DNA of 64,000 bases from Sideroxydans sp. (GTDB lineage: Bacteria; Pseudomonadota; Gammaproteobacteria; Burkholderiales; Gallionellaceae): positions 143,618-207,617 of the forward strand of contig JAQTUV010000005.1 of the NCBI GenBank assembly GCA_028707175.1, given 5' to 3'. The notes below the pieces were generated by a model. That model saw only the letters and a program-made list of their open reading frames with translations. It did no database searches and was not told the DNA's origin. Positions 44,555 through 53,451 of the stretch are shown piece by piece. Both the position numbers and the translations under genes were made by a program. Each line of letters opens with the position of its first letter. Positions within the stretch are counted from its first letter, which is position 1.

Positions 44555-44958
44555 GCAAACACGAAGCCAGATGGGATGAGGCGCGCCACACGCTAGGTCT
44601 AGATGAGATCGACATCGCGCATCGTGAGTTCATCACCCAGGTGGCCGCGCTCATCGCGGCCACGGATGCGGAGTTCCCTGCGTTGTTCCAAACACTCATC
44701 GCGCACACCCGCGAACACTTCATGGCGGAAGGACGCTTGATGCGTGCAGCGAAGTATCAGGGCTTGGGTGTGCATGAAGGTGAACACCACCGCATCTTGG
44801 GTGAGTTGCAACAACTCAACCGCACGCTCAAACGTGGCCATTTGCCGCTGGTGCGCGCCTATGTGCGTGAGGGATTAGCGGAGTGGTTCGATACGCATCT
44901 AGCGATGATGGATGGTGCGTTGGTGGCATTTTTGAAGAAGCAGACTGCTAACGGTTGA
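44551..44958 (+). CDS. Hemerythrin-like protein coupled to the SIR2-like gene
   Basis: ATG 44551 overlaps the SIR2-like stop (ATGA), giving 135 residues. The four-helix hemerythrin pattern is present: DIAHREF, HTREHFMAEGRLM, HEGEHHRIL and FDTHLAMMDGAL supply the His, Glu and Asp ligands of a diiron O2-binding centre. It may buffer or sense oxygen near nitrogenase. A second, separately encoded hemerythrin lies convergently just downstream. Confidence 0.85.
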   Translation: MSKHEARWDEARHTLGLDEIDIAHREFITQVAALIAATDAEFPALFQTLIAHTREHFMAEGRLMRAAKYQGLGVHEGEHHRILGELQQLNRTLKRGHLPLVRAYVREGLAEWFDTHLAMMDGALVAFLKKQTANG

Positions 44959-44982
44959 AACGACAGCTACGCGCAGTTCAAA

Positions 44983-45486
44983 TCAAGCAGCCTTCCAAAC
45001 TTCCCACCATTTCTTTGAGTCGGACATGCGTGCAAATTCTCTTGTCGCCTCACGCTCCCAACTTGCGACAGAAAATCCTGACAGTTGCAAAGCCGCGCTG
45101 TATTTCGTATCCACACCCTTGATGTGTTCCTTCAGCCAGTTTTTAAGGAAACTGAGCATTTCGAAATAGATAGGTTTCTCTTCCAATAAATGCTTTTTGC
45201 ACAACTGGTCGAGCTGCGCGAGTAGTTTTTCGTGCTCTGCTTTGTGGGCATCAAAATCCTTATACTTTGCCTGCTTCAACAGCCGCTCTTCCAAAGCAAA
45301 GTGCGTCTGCGTATAACCCAACAACGCATCCAATATTCCCGCAATCACTTTGTCACCTTCATGCTTGGAAATCGCAATAAACAAACGATTGAGAATATTC
45401 ACTAACTCCTGATGCTGATTGTCGATGGTCTGAATATTGACGCTGTATTCGGGAGACCATTTGAAAAATACTTCTGTGTTTGGCAT
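44983..45486 (-). CDS. Bacteriohemerythrin
   Basis: The 167-residue protein has a hemerythrin domain with FFKWSPEYSVNIQTIDNQHQEL, HFALEERLL, HKAEHEKLL and WLKEHIKGVDTKY, a full set of seven iron ligands, followed by a C-terminal tail of about 35 residues (ASWEREATREFARM...WWEVWKAA). It likely stores or carries O2, which would help a microaerobe protect nitrogenase. It has its own promoter region and converges on the SIR2-hemerythrin pair. Confidence 0.92.
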   Translation of the reverse strand: MPNTEVFFKWSPEYSVNIQTIDNQHQELVNILNRLFIAISKHEGDKVIAGILDALLGYTQTHFALEERLLKQAKYKDFDAHKAEHEKLLAQLDQLCKKHLLEEKPIYFEMLSFLKNWLKEHIKGVDTKYSAALQLSGFSVASWEREATREFARMSDSKKWWEVWKAA

Positions 45487-45590
45487 GTGCGCTCCTAAGT
45501 TAATTTCGTCTTATAGCTGTACTCCAATACTAGCCAACAGGCTGCCTAGAATTTATTAAACTTATATTAAATAGGGCTAGCGTCGCACAA

Positions 45591-45926
45591 TTAGGCCTTG
45601 CCTTCATACTCTGCAGTCAACTTCGCGGAAACGAATTCGGCTCTGGAGGTGGAGTTGTTGTCCTGACCATGTAGCTCACACCACGCAAAGAGTTCTTGCG
45701 GCACGATATGACATTCGATCGCGCGCACACCTGAACGTTGGAACTCTCTGCGCGCCTTCACCGCCACCGCTTTCCACTTCTCGAAGGTCTGCTCGAAACA
45801 TTGCGGATCGGTGGCTGTCGCCTTGACCTCAGCCCACGTGGCTTCGTTGTACCAAGTGACGCCGATGACCATCGCTTGGTTACGGTTCTTTGCTCTTAGG
45901 CGTTGGTGGAGTGTGCTGATTCTCAT
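45591..45926 (-). CDS. Unknown protein at the end of the rnf operon
   Basis: I do not recognise this 111-residue protein. It is soluble and starts either at MRISTLHQ or, more plausibly, at MVIGVTWYNEATWAEVKATA (ATG 45872); no strong ribosome site decides it. It contains two conserved-looking cysteines (IECHIVPQELFAWCELHG) and a DPQCFEQTFEKW block. It lies 15 bases after rnfH in the same direction, so it is probably transcribed with rnf and may be a nif accessory protein. Confidence 0.65.
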   Translation of the reverse strand: MRISTLHQRLRAKNRNQAMVIGVTWYNEATWAEVKATATDPQCFEQTFEKWKAVAVKARREFQRSGVRAIECHIVPQELFAWCELHGQDNNSTSRAEFVSAKLTAEYEGKA

Positions 45927-45941
45927 AGGGGGGCAGTCATC

Positions 45942-46217
45942 TCATTCATCATCGCCCGCGATCACGCGGCGCGGCACGGTGGCAGGGTCTGCCGTGATCG
46001 CACGGTATATCTCGATGCGGTCACCCGGTTTGAGTGCCCCATCCAGCTCGGCCACTTTGCCAAAGATGCCAACGGTGCACGTGCTGATATCTATCTCGGG
46101 GAATTTCTTGAGGATGCCTGATTGCTCGATCGCGCTGAGCACGGTGCTTTCTTCCGGCACTTCGAAGCGAAGCCAGAGTTGTTGTGCGGGTTCAGAATAG
46201 GCGACGCCGACTTGCAT
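45942..46217 (-). CDS. rnfH: RnfH family protein
   Basis: ATG 46217 with AGGAG 7 bases before gives 91 residues (MQVGVAYSEPAQQLWLRFEV). The ubiquitin-like RnfH pattern is clear: TVLSAIEQSGILKKFPEIDI, GIFGKVAELDGALKPGDRIEIYR. RnfH accompanies Rnf operons, notably nif-linked ones, but has no known catalytic role. It follows rnfE by 75 bases and precedes an unknown gene. Confidence 0.92.
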   Translation of the reverse strand: MQVGVAYSEPAQQLWLRFEVPEESTVLSAIEQSGILKKFPEIDISTCTVGIFGKVAELDGALKPGDRIEIYRAITADPATVPRRVIAGDDE

Positions 46218-46292
46218 GATGTTCTCCTGATTTGTCCGTTCACTCCTTCGATACACCGCGCTTCGCGCGCCACTCAGGACGAACGGGCTTTG

Positions 46293-46970
46293 TTAACTTG
46301 TCTCTGCTCCAGCTGCCGCCGTATCTGCACGTTCCGCCTGACGCTGATCGATCACTCGCTTGGCCGCGAGCAACAAGCCCACCACCATGAATCCGCCGGG
46401 CGGCAAGATCATCAGCAGGAAGCCTTTGTAATCGGGCACGATGGTCGTTTCTAAAAATGCGAACGCGGGGCCCAACAAAAGATGCGCATTGGCGAACAAG
46501 GTGCCACTGCCGAAGATCTCGCGCACACCGCCGATGAGCACCAGCGAAGCAGTGAACCCCAAACCCATCATCAAACCGTCCAATGCGGAATCAGCCACAC
46601 CATTCTTTGACGCGAAAGATTCTGCACGTCCGAGGATGGCGCAGTTGACCACGATCAGCGCGATAAACAAACCGAGCACTTTGTAGAGTTCATGCACCCA
46701 AGCATTCAGCGCCATGTCGAGCAGTGTCACTAGGGTGGCGATGAGCACGATGTAGACCGGGATGCGCACCTCAGCGCTGACGAACTCGCGCACGCTAGAG
46801 ATGAGCATATTGGAGACCACCAATACCGCCGTGGTCGCCAACCCCATACCCAGTCCGTTAGTGGCGCTGCTGGTCACAGCAAGTGTGGGGCACAGTGCGA
46901 GCATCTGCGCGAACACCACGTTGTTGTTCCACAGCCCATCGCGGGTGATGCGGGCGTATTTCTCGTTCAT
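46293..46970 (-). CDS. rnfE: Rnf electron transport complex subunit E
   Basis: The 225-residue protein has six membrane segments, the half-motif cysteines of RnfA/RnfE ([23 protein letters not shown]) that hold a [2Fe-2S] cluster within the membrane, and the family loop [18 protein letters not shown] ([14 protein letters not shown]). It pairs with RnfA in the membrane core that couples NADH-ferredoxin electron transfer to ion flow. It overlaps rnfG by 4 bases. Confidence 0.95.
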   Translation of the reverse strand: MNEKYARITRDGLWNNNVVFAQMLALCPTLAVTSSATNGLGMGLATTAVLVVSNMLISSVREFVSAEVRIPVYIVLIATLVTLLDMALNAWVHELYKVLGLFIALIVVNCAILGRAESFASKNGVADSALDGLMMGLGFTASLVLIGGVREIFGSGTLFANAHLLLGPAFAFLETTIVPDYKGFLLMILPPGGFMVVGLLLAAKRVIDQRQAERADTAAAGAETS

Positions 46971-47587
46971 GATTTACCTCCAGTCTCATCCAGCAATTGG
47001 GCACGCTCTTTCTCGAAGAAGACCAGCCCGCCCTTCACTGCTTTGACCACACCGCGTGGCGTGATGGTCGCACCAGCGAATTGGTCGAACACACCGCCGT
47101 CTTTCTTCACCGCCCATTTTTCAGCTACGGGTTCGCCTAACCATTTACCTTCGAAAGAATGAATCCAGTTCCCTTTGGCGGGCTCGATCTTGTCGCCCAA
47201 GCCTGGCGTCTCGGTATGTTTGATGACGCGCACACCCAACACTTTTCCTTCTCGCGACACACCCATCACACACACGATGGCGCCGGCATAACCCGACCCC
47301 ACCACGCGATACACCACGGCCTCCACCTTGCCCGCACGGCGCGCGCGGTACACCAACATCTCGCCTTGCTCGCTCGTTAGCGTGACCGTGTCGTTGAGTA
47401 AGTCGTTATCGTATTCACCCGGCAACACTTGCGACAGGGATTGTTTGAGGTCTGCCGCTTCTGCGGCCTTGATGTCCGCTTCAGTGGCGCGCGAAGCGAA
47501 CGCCAACGCCGCACTGGTGATCAAGGCCACGCCCCCTAGCAACAACCCTTGATAGAACAACTTGCCGCGTAACTGTTCGAGGCTCAT
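46967..47587 (-). CDS. rnfG: Rnf electron transport complex subunit G
   Basis: ATG 47587 lies 1 base after the rnfD stop and gives 206 residues; a longer frame runs back into rnfD. One N-terminal membrane anchor is followed by a periplasmic FMN-binding domain with [27 protein letters not shown] and the flavinylation motif in [15 protein letters not shown], where the Thr carries FMN covalently. It moves electrons on the periplasmic side between RnfD and other subunits. Confidence 0.95.
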   Translation of the reverse strand: MSLEQLRGKLFYQGLLLGGVALITSAALAFASRATEADIKAAEAADLKQSLSQVLPGEYDNDLLNDTVTLTSEQGEMLVYRARRAGKVEAVVYRVVGSGYAGAIVCVMGVSREGKVLGVRVIKHTETPGLGDKIEPAKGNWIHSFEGKWLGEPVAEKWAVKKDGGVFDQFAGATITPRGVVKAVKGGLVFFEKERAQLLDETGGKS

Positions 47588-47588
47588 C

Positions 47589-48656
47589 TCAATTCCCCTT
47601 GTTCGCGGGCAGTGGCGCGCCCTTGCGGTCACGGCCATAGATACGCGGCTTGATGTACTGGTCGATCAACGGTGTGGCTGCATTCATCAACAACACAGCG
47701 AACGCCACCCCTTCCGGATAACCACCCCACGTGCGGATGATCCAAGTGAGCAAGCCACAACCGAGACCGAATATGAATTGACCCAATACCGTATTGGGTG
47801 AAGTGACGGGATCGGTTACGATGAAGAACGCACCGAGCATGAGGCCACCGCTCAACAGATGCACCATCGGACCTGCATAGTGATTGCCGTCGATGAGATT
47901 AAAGATCAGTGCGGGTACCGCCACACCCAGCAACATGGCAACGGGTGCATGCCAAGTGATGATGCGGCGCGCGATGAGGAACAATCCACCTAGTAACAGC
48001 AGCACCGCAGCTGTCTCGCCCATGCTACCCACGCGACTGCCCCATAACGCATCGAGGGGAACGTAGTAGCCAGACAAAGATTGTTCGAGGCCGATACCTA
48101 GCGTGTAGTCAGTCTTCACATGGCCGAGCAGCGAAGCGCTAGCCATGCCGTCTATAGGTTGGCTCAGGAAGGTGATGCCCAGACTTTGCATCAGTCCGGG
48201 TGCTTGCGCCGAACCCATCGGCGTGGCCGCGACCCATGTGGTCATCTCCAGCGGGAACGAGATGAGCAACATCACACGTGCCGCCATCGCTGGATTGAAC
48301 ACGTTCTGCCCCAAGCCACCGAAGAGTTGTTTGCTGATGATGACGGCGAACAAACTGCCCAGCACCGCGATCCACCAAGGTGCGAAGGGAGGCAACGAGA
48401 TCGCCAGCAACCACGCAGTGAGAATGCCGGAACCATCCATCAATGCAGGACGTACCGCACGGTCTTGCAGGCGGATGACAAAAGCTTCGCCCACGATAGC
48501 GGCGATCAACGACACTGCCCACAGATTGACCGCAGGCCAACCATACAGCCAGAAGCCGAACAGCGTGGCGGGTATCAGCGCGAGAAGGACCGTGCCCATC
48601 ACTTTGCCGATGGAGATGGGGGCGTGTGCGTGAGGTGAGTGTGCGATATTGTTCAT
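47589..48656 (-). CDS. rnfD: Rnf electron transport complex subunit D
   Basis: The 355-residue protein has nine to ten membrane segments and the RnfD/NqrB pattern: DGSGILTAWLLAISLPPFAPWW, KQLFGGLGQNVFNPAMAARV and GGLMLGAFFIVTDPVTSPNT. It is the large membrane subunit and a likely site of covalent FMN and ion movement. It lies 178 bases downstream of rnfC across a REP doublet, so it may be partly uncoupled from rnfABC at the mRNA level. Confidence 0.95.
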   Translation of the reverse strand: MNNIAHSPHAHAPISIGKVMGTVLLALIPATLFGFWLYGWPAVNLWAVSLIAAIVGEAFVIRLQDRAVRPALMDGSGILTAWLLAISLPPFAPWWIAVLGSLFAVIISKQLFGGLGQNVFNPAMAARVMLLISFPLEMTTWVAATPMGSAQAPGLMQSLGITFLSQPIDGMASASLLGHVKTDYTLGIGLEQSLSGYYVPLDALWGSRVGSMGETAAVLLLLGGLFLIARRIITWHAPVAMLLGVAVPALIFNLIDGNHYAGPMVHLLSGGLMLGAFFIVTDPVTSPNTVLGQFIFGLGCGLLTWIIRTWGGYPEGVAFAVLLMNAATPLIDQYIKPRIYGRDRKGAPLPANKGN

Positions 48657-48698
48657 GATTGATTTCTCACCAAAATATCTAAGCTACTTTTATCTAAG

Positions 48699-48813
48699 CC
48701 CCTCGCCCGCAAGCGGGAGAGGGGTTGGGGTGAGGGATGGTTAACTGAAGCAACACTTGGCGTGTACCCGTCGCCCCTCATCCCCAGCCCTTCTCCCGCT
48801 TGCGGGAGAAGGG
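48699..48813. repeat. REP-like inverted doublet between rnfC and rnfD
   Basis: Unit 1 (48699-48736) has CCCCTCGCCCGC, AAGCGGGAGAGGGGTTGGGG and TGAGGG. Unit 2 (48774-48813) is its inverse, CCCCTCATCCCCAGCCCTTC, then TCCCGCTTGCGGGAGAAGGG. It is the best-preserved doublet of the family here. Confidence 0.88.
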
Positions 48814-48834
48814 AGCAGAAATATCCAAAGTGAC

Positions 48835-50313
48835 TCATACCGCCTCCACCTTCGCTGCCGCTTCCTTGGCGGCACGCTCTCTAGCTTCTTTTGCGGCTTT
48901 GCGTTTTGCCATCGCTTCGGCGCGTTCACGTTCGATGCGCGCCATGCGCTCGTTGCGTGCGTTCGCCAGTTTCTTGGTGGCTTCCTGTTTCAATTTGCTA
49001 CGTTCCTGCGCGGCGAGGTCGCCCTTGGCGTAGTTGAAGAAATGCACCAGTGGGATGTGCGCTGGGCAGACATACGAACATGAACCGCAGGCGATGCAAT
49101 CCTTCAATCCCAGATCGACCGCACCCGTCAGATCAGAGACGCGGATATGCGCTGCCATCTCCAGCGGCAACAAGCCGACTGGACAGGCACGCACACACGT
49201 GGAGCAACGGATACAGGGCGAAGCTTCTGCTTGCCCGATCTCATCCGAGGTCAGTGCCAACACACCGCTCGTCCCTTTCACCACAGGCACATTGGTCTGG
49301 GTGAATTGCTGCCCCATCATCGGGCCGCCCAACACCATACGTGCAGCGGGTCGCGCAAAACCATCGGCGAATTCGATCAACTCACTGACAGGCGTGCCGA
49401 TCAACGCTTCCACGTTGCACGGCGTCTTGATCGCCCCGCCACTCACGGTGACGATGCGCGAGAGCAAAGGCTTGCCGTAACGGAGAGCCTGCTGCACTGC
49501 AAAAGCAGTGGCGACGTTATGAACTAGAACACCGATGTCGGACGGACGTCCGCCTGCGGGGATCTCTTTGCCGGTGAGCACTTGGATGATCTGTTTCTCC
49601 GAACCCATCGGATACATGCTCGGCATGGTCACGACTTTGACGGCGCTGCCTTGCGCGGCGACCTGCATCGCGGCGATGGCTTCGGGTTTGTTGTCCTCGA
49701 TACCGACCAGCACTTCTTTGGCATCCACTGCGGTAGCGATGAGACGGATACCTTCGATGATCTCTGCTGCACGTTCGCGCATGATGCGGTCGTCACAAGT
49801 CAGATACGGTTCGCATTCGCCCCCATTCATGATGAGCGTCTGCACACCACTGTTGCGGCTGAGATTGAGTTTGAGTGCGGACGGGAACGTCGCCCCGCCC
49901 AAGCCAACGATCCCCGCAGCAGCGACACGCGCTGCGATGTCTTCTGCACTGTAGGCGAACGGCGTATCGGTCGCTTCTGTCGTGACCCACCTATCCTCGC
50001 CGTCACTCTCCAGCGTGATGGTCGGCACAGGCAGCCCCGATGGATGGGGCGCTGCGTGATCGCCGATGGCGATGATCACACCCGATGTCGGCGCATGGAT
50101 AGAGGATGAGACCCCGCCTTGTGCCTTGGCGATGAGCTGACCTTTCAGCACATGTTCACCAAGGTTCACGCAAGGTGTCGCGGGTGCGCCGATGTGTTGC
50201 TGCATCGGAACGAATAGCTTCTTGGGTAAAGGCATCACGCGGATGTGACGCTCGCCAGAGAGATTCTTTTTACCTTCAGGATGCACACCGCCGCGCAGAT
50301 CGAAGAGCTTCAT
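48835..50313 (-). CDS. rnfC: Rnf electron transport complex subunit C
   Basis: The 492-residue cytoplasmic subunit has an N-terminal barrel-sandwich domain, the NuoF-like NADH/FMN region (GIVGLGGATFPSALKLNL, NGGECEPYLTCDDRIMRE) and two [4Fe-4S] motifs (CIRCSTCVRACPVGLLP, CIACGSCSYVCPAHIPL). The C-terminus is a long charged helix rich in Ala, Lys, Arg and Glu (about 430-492). It accepts electrons from NADH. A REP doublet lies on each side of the gene. Confidence 0.96.
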   Translation of the reverse strand: MKLFDLRGGVHPEGKKNLSGERHIRVMPLPKKLFVPMQQHIGAPATPCVNLGEHVLKGQLIAKAQGGVSSSIHAPTSGVIIAIGDHAAPHPSGLPVPTITLESDGEDRWVTTEATDTPFAYSAEDIAARVAAAGIVGLGGATFPSALKLNLSRNSGVQTLIMNGGECEPYLTCDDRIMRERAAEIIEGIRLIATAVDAKEVLVGIEDNKPEAIAAMQVAAQGSAVKVVTMPSMYPMGSEKQIIQVLTGKEIPAGGRPSDIGVLVHNVATAFAVQQALRYGKPLLSRIVTVSGGAIKTPCNVEALIGTPVSELIEFADGFARPAARMVLGGPMMGQQFTQTNVPVVKGTSGVLALTSDEIGQAEASPCIRCSTCVRACPVGLLPLEMAAHIRVSDLTGAVDLGLKDCIACGSCSYVCPAHIPLVHFFNYAKGDLAAQERSKLKQEATKKLANARNERMARIERERAEAMAKRKAAKEARERAAKEAAAKVEAV

Positions 50314-50365
50314 GATGCGCTCCCTGCAAGATGTAATAAGCCAATAGTGCTATCCGCAATCACAT

Positions 50366-50464
50366 CCCCTCCCCCTTGCAGGGGGAGGGTTAGGGTGGGG
50401 GTAGAAGCGCTGAGGCTTCTCGACTCTACCCCCATCCTAGCCTTCCCCCTGCAAGGGGGAAGGA
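50366..50464. repeat. REP-like inverted doublet between rnfB and rnfC
   Basis: Unit 1 (50366-50401) reads CCCCTCCCCCTTGCAGGGGG, AGGGTTAGGG, TGGGGG. Unit 2 (50429-50464) is inverted, CCCCCATCCTAGCC, TTCCCCCTGCAAGGGGGAAG. The stem core (CCCCTTGCAGGGG) matches the sub-type between nifD and nifK. Confidence 0.85.
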
Positions 50465-50494
50465 ACCAGCTCGGCTCTAATGGAAAGTTTAGGC

Positions 50495-51031
50495 TCATAC
50501 CGCCTCCACTTTCGGCTTATGCCAGTACCAAGATTGCAGCGTCACAGGGATGGGTTGCAGTTTGATGGATTCGGTCGGGCACACTTCCTCACACTTGCCG
50601 CAAGCCGTGCAGGCTTCACGGAACACGGAATGGATCTGTTGTGCTGCCCCCATGATGGCATCGGTCGGACACACCTTGAAGCAACGTGTGCAGCCGATGC
50701 AGAGTTCTTCCTTCACTTCTGCCATCTTCGGCACATCGTCTTCCACGCCAGACAGATCGGCTTCGACCCCTAGCTTGGCAGCCAACGCTTGCACCACTGC
50801 GCGACCGCCCGGCGGGCACAGCGTCACAGGGGCTGCGCCCTCAGCCAAGGCTTGTGCCGCGCCCGTGCAACCCGGGAAGCCGCATTGCCCGCACTGCGAT
50901 CCGGGCAGTAGTTGTTCGATCTCGGCGACCAAGGGATTGCCTTCGACTTTCAGATAACGCGCGGCGACACCGAGCAACAATCCGAAGATGGCGCCTAATA
51001 CGGTGAGACTGATGATGGCAGCAAGCAGCAT
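50495..51031 (-). CDS. rnfB: Rnf electron transport complex subunit B
   Basis: The 178-residue protein has an N-terminal membrane helix, then a four-cysteine [4Fe-4S] domain (GSQCGQCGFPGCTGAAQALAEG...CPPGG) and a 2[4Fe-4S] ferredoxin domain (CIGCTRCFKVCPTDAIMG; CTACGKCEEVCPTESIKL). It is the likely exit to ferredoxin or flavodoxin that feeds nitrogenase. AAGGA lies 6 bases before the ATG; rnfA ends 9 bases upstream. Confidence 0.96.
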   Translation of the reverse strand: MLLAAIISLTVLGAIFGLLLGVAARYLKVEGNPLVAEIEQLLPGSQCGQCGFPGCTGAAQALAEGAAPVTLCPPGGRAVVQALAAKLGVEADLSGVEDDVPKMAEVKEELCIGCTRCFKVCPTDAIMGAAQQIHSVFREACTACGKCEEVCPTESIKLQPIPVTLQSWYWHKPKVEAV

Positions 51032-51040
51032 GTCTATTCC

Positions 51041-51622
51041 TTAATGTCCGGCCAATCCAGCGAAACCCATGAAAGCCAGCGCTAGCAGACTGGCCGTGAT
51101 GAATCCAATAGGTGCACCAACGAAAGCGCTTGGCACTTGCGCGAATGACAATCGAATGCGCAAGCCCGTGAATAACAGCATCACCAAGGTGAAGCCCACA
51201 GCCGATCCAAAGCCATATAAAAGGCTGTGCATGAAACCGTTCTTCTCTTGCACGTTGAGCAAAGCGATACCCAGCACCGCACAGTTGGTGGTAATGAGTG
51301 GCAGATAAATACCCAGCACTTGATAAAGCCCGGGACTGACCTTGCGGATGACCATCTCGGTGAATTGCACTACCGCCGCGATGGTGAGAATGAAAGCGAG
51401 GATGCGTAGAAACTGGATACCCAAAGGCATCAACAGCCAATGCTCCAGCATCCACGTCATCGCAGTCGTCAGCGTCAATACGAAAGTCGTGGCCATCCCC
51501 ATGCCCAAGGCGCCATCCATTTTTTTGGACACGCCCATGAAGGGGCACAGTCCCAAAAACTTCACCAACACCACGTTGTTCACGAGTGCAGTGGCAAGCA
51601 ACAGCAATAGGTATTCCTTCAT
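51041..51622 (-). CDS. rnfA: Rnf electron transport complex subunit A
   Basis: ATG 51622 (AGGAG 8 bases before) gives 193 residues, the family length; the longer frame would run into the promoter. Six membrane segments and the cysteine motifs [14 protein letters not shown] and [13 protein letters not shown] mark RnfA. With RnfE it forms the membrane [2Fe-2S] site. It is first in rnfABCDGEH, directly behind a consensus sigma-54 promoter with two NifA sites, so the complex is dedicated to nitrogen fixation. Confidence 0.96.
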   Translation of the reverse strand: MKEYLLLLLATALVNNVVLVKFLGLCPFMGVSKKMDGALGMGMATTFVLTLTTAMTWMLEHWLLMPLGIQFLRILAFILTIAAVVQFTEMVIRKVSPGLYQVLGIYLPLITTNCAVLGIALLNVQEKNGFMHSLLYGFGSAVGFTLVMLLFTGLRIRLSFAQVPSAFVGAPIGFITASLLALAFMGFAGLAGH

Positions 51623-51648
51623 TTCGTCGTTCTCCTGCGCTCCATCTC

Positions 51649-51663
51649 GCAAGCCTCGTGCCA
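51649..51663 (-). promoter_or_regulatory. Sigma-54 promoter of the rnf operon
   Basis: The minus strand reads TGGCACGAGGCTTGC, a consensus element, 27 bases before the rnfA start codon. Confidence 0.94.
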
Positions 51664-51748
51664 GAAAGAAATGAAAACGATAGAAACGTTCAGAATCAAG
51701 CATCCGATAGAGAAGCGCACCAGACGTGTGCGCAATATTTGTTGTCAT

Positions 51749-51787
51749 TGTCAGACCACAAACAACGCCGATGTCGCAAACCCTACA
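51749..51787. promoter_or_regulatory. Two NifA upstream activator sites for rnfA
   Basis: TGTCAGACCACAAACA (51749-51764) and TGTCGCAAACCCTACA (51772-51787) both fit TGT-N10-ACA. They lie 86 and 109 bases upstream of the rnf -24 element, and also 93-131 bases before the divergent nifL start. Confidence 0.85.
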
Positions 51788-51830
51788 AGCAGCAGGGTGT
51801 GTAGGGTTGTATGGGATAAGACATTTTTAT

Positions 51831-51845
51831 GGGCATGGATATTGC
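51831..51845 (+). promoter_or_regulatory. Weak sigma-54-like element before nifL
   Basis: GGGCATGGATATTGC has GG and GC ten bases apart and TTGC at -12, but two changes in the -24 block. It lies 35 bases before the chosen nifL ATG. If real, nifLA would be autoactivated or NtrC-controlled; the evidence is modest. Confidence 0.4.
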
Positions 51846-51879
51846 TGATTTATTTTTGTCATCACGAAATGGAGCTGTC

Positions 51880-53451
51880 ATGGCCAAGCAACCTGCCACA
51901 CCCGATACGCCTGAAGAACAGCACAACGACTTACCTGCCCATCTGTTCCGTCAAGGGGTAGCGCAAGCTTCGCAAGCAATCTCGATCACCGATGCGCGCG
52001 CCAACATCCTGTATGCCAATGCAGCGTTCCAACGCATCACCGGCTACGAACAAAGCGAACTCATCGGGCTGAATCAGTCCACCTTGTCTTACCGTGTCAC
52101 ACCCAAGTTGGTATATGAAACTTTGTGGGCGCAGATCAAACGTCAGCGCCCTTGGAACGGACTGTTGGTGAACAAACGCAAAGATGGCAGTCGCTATCTA
52201 GCGGACGTGACCATCACCCCCGTGGTGGATGAAGAAGGCATAACGACACATTTCCTCGGCATGCAGCGCGATGTAACGGAAGTGCATCGGCTAGAACGTC
52301 AAGTACAAAACCAGAAGACCCTGATCGAATCCGTTGTGGATTCTGCGCAAGTTGCCATCGTGCTTTTGGACGATCAGGAACACGTCGTGCTGGACAATCA
52401 GGAATACAAAAAATTAGTGAGCGACCTTGGTAGGGAGCCTGCCCTTCAGATACTGGGTGAGCTGCGTTCGCAACTGGGTAACACATTCGCTGACGCTCAG
52501 GAAAAACACCGCAACATCGCCGCACGCGAGGTCTGCATCGAACTATCTAACCATCACGCACGCTGGTTCTCTTGCGCAGTGTCTTGGTTCGAGGAGCATG
52601 ACGTGGGTGCCGATGCTTTCTATGAGCCACAACGCCGCCACTACCTGCTGCTCACCATCCAAGACATCAGCCAACTCAAGCAACAACAAGAGGCATTGCG
52701 CATCAACGGTCTGCGTGCGCTGCTGTCTGAGCAAGAGCGCATCCAAGGATTGCGCGAGACGTTGGCCGGTGCGGTATATCAGTTAGAAGGCCCGCTCAAC
52801 ATGCTGAATGCCGTCGCGCACATGCTAGAGAGACGGCTCTCCAGAGCGTCATCTTCGCTTGAAGGCATCAATGGCATCATTTCAGCCAGTGCACTCGACG
52901 AGGCGATACAACAGAGCCGTGCAGCACTGGAAAGATTACGCGCTTGTATCCCCGAGCAACTCAATGAAGAGATGCACCCTGTCGATCTAAACGAAGTCAT
53001 CTCGGATCTCTTGAAGATCACCACGGGTGATCTGTTGGGAGCCAACATCGTGGTCGAATGGTTACCCTCTAACAAACCTGCGGTGATGACAGGCAATTCC
53101 ACACAACTCAGCAATTTGTTCAAACAGCTCCTCGCTAACGCCATCGATGCGGTGAACCTTAAACGTGGTGGTCGGCGCGAGATCAAGATCGCCTGCGTGT
53201 TACATGCTGATCACTTCGAGGTGATGGTCGAGGACAGCGGCCCCGGCATCGCAGAGGATATTCGCAACAAAGCCTTCCAACCTTTCTTCACGACCAAGGG
53301 GGCGGCACAACAACATCTCGGACTTGGCCTCGCCATGGCGCAAGAAGTAGTGAGCCAACATGGCGGCACTGTCGACTTCGATCCGACCTTCAACAATGGA
53401 TGTCGCGTACGCGTCCAACTACCGAGTGCGAAAGGAGTCGTTCATGTCTAA
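51880..53451 (+). CDS. nifL: Nitrogen fixation negative regulator NifL
   Basis: I choose ATG 51880 (MAKQPATPD; GGAG 5 bases before), giving 523 residues against about 519 in Azotobacter. PAS1 (about 22-135: ISITDARANILYANAAFQRITGY, FLGMQRDVTEV) should bind FAD and sense redox. PAS2 (about 150-260) follows. A coiled helix and a GHKL ATPase domain come last (ANAIDAVNLKRGG, VEDSGPGIAED, HLGLGLAMAQEV). The H-box reads QLEGPLNML with no His, as expected since NifL does not use phosphotransfer. It inhibits NifA under O2 or fixed nitrogen. It overlaps nifA by 8 bases. Confidence 0.95.
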   Translation: MAKQPATPDTPEEQHNDLPAHLFRQGVAQASQAISITDARANILYANAAFQRITGYEQSELIGLNQSTLSYRVTPKLVYETLWAQIKRQRPWNGLLVNKRKDGSRYLADVTITPVVDEEGITTHFLGMQRDVTEVHRLERQVQNQKTLIESVVDSAQVAIVLLDDQEHVVLDNQEYKKLVSDLGREPALQILGELRSQLGNTFADAQEKHRNIAAREVCIELSNHHARWFSCAVSWFEEHDVGADAFYEPQRRHYLLLTIQDISQLKQQQEALRINGLRALLSEQERIQGLRETLAGAVYQLEGPLNMLNAVAHMLERRLSRASSSLEGINGIISASALDEAIQQSRAALERLRACIPEQLNEEMHPVDLNEVISDLLKITTGDLLGANIVVEWLPSNKPAVMTGNSTQLSNLFKQLLANAIDAVNLKRGGRREIKIACVLHADHFEVMVEDSGPGIAEDIRNKAFQPFFTTKGAAQQHLGLGLAMAQEVVSQHGGTVDFDPTFNNGCRVRVQLPSAKGVVHV

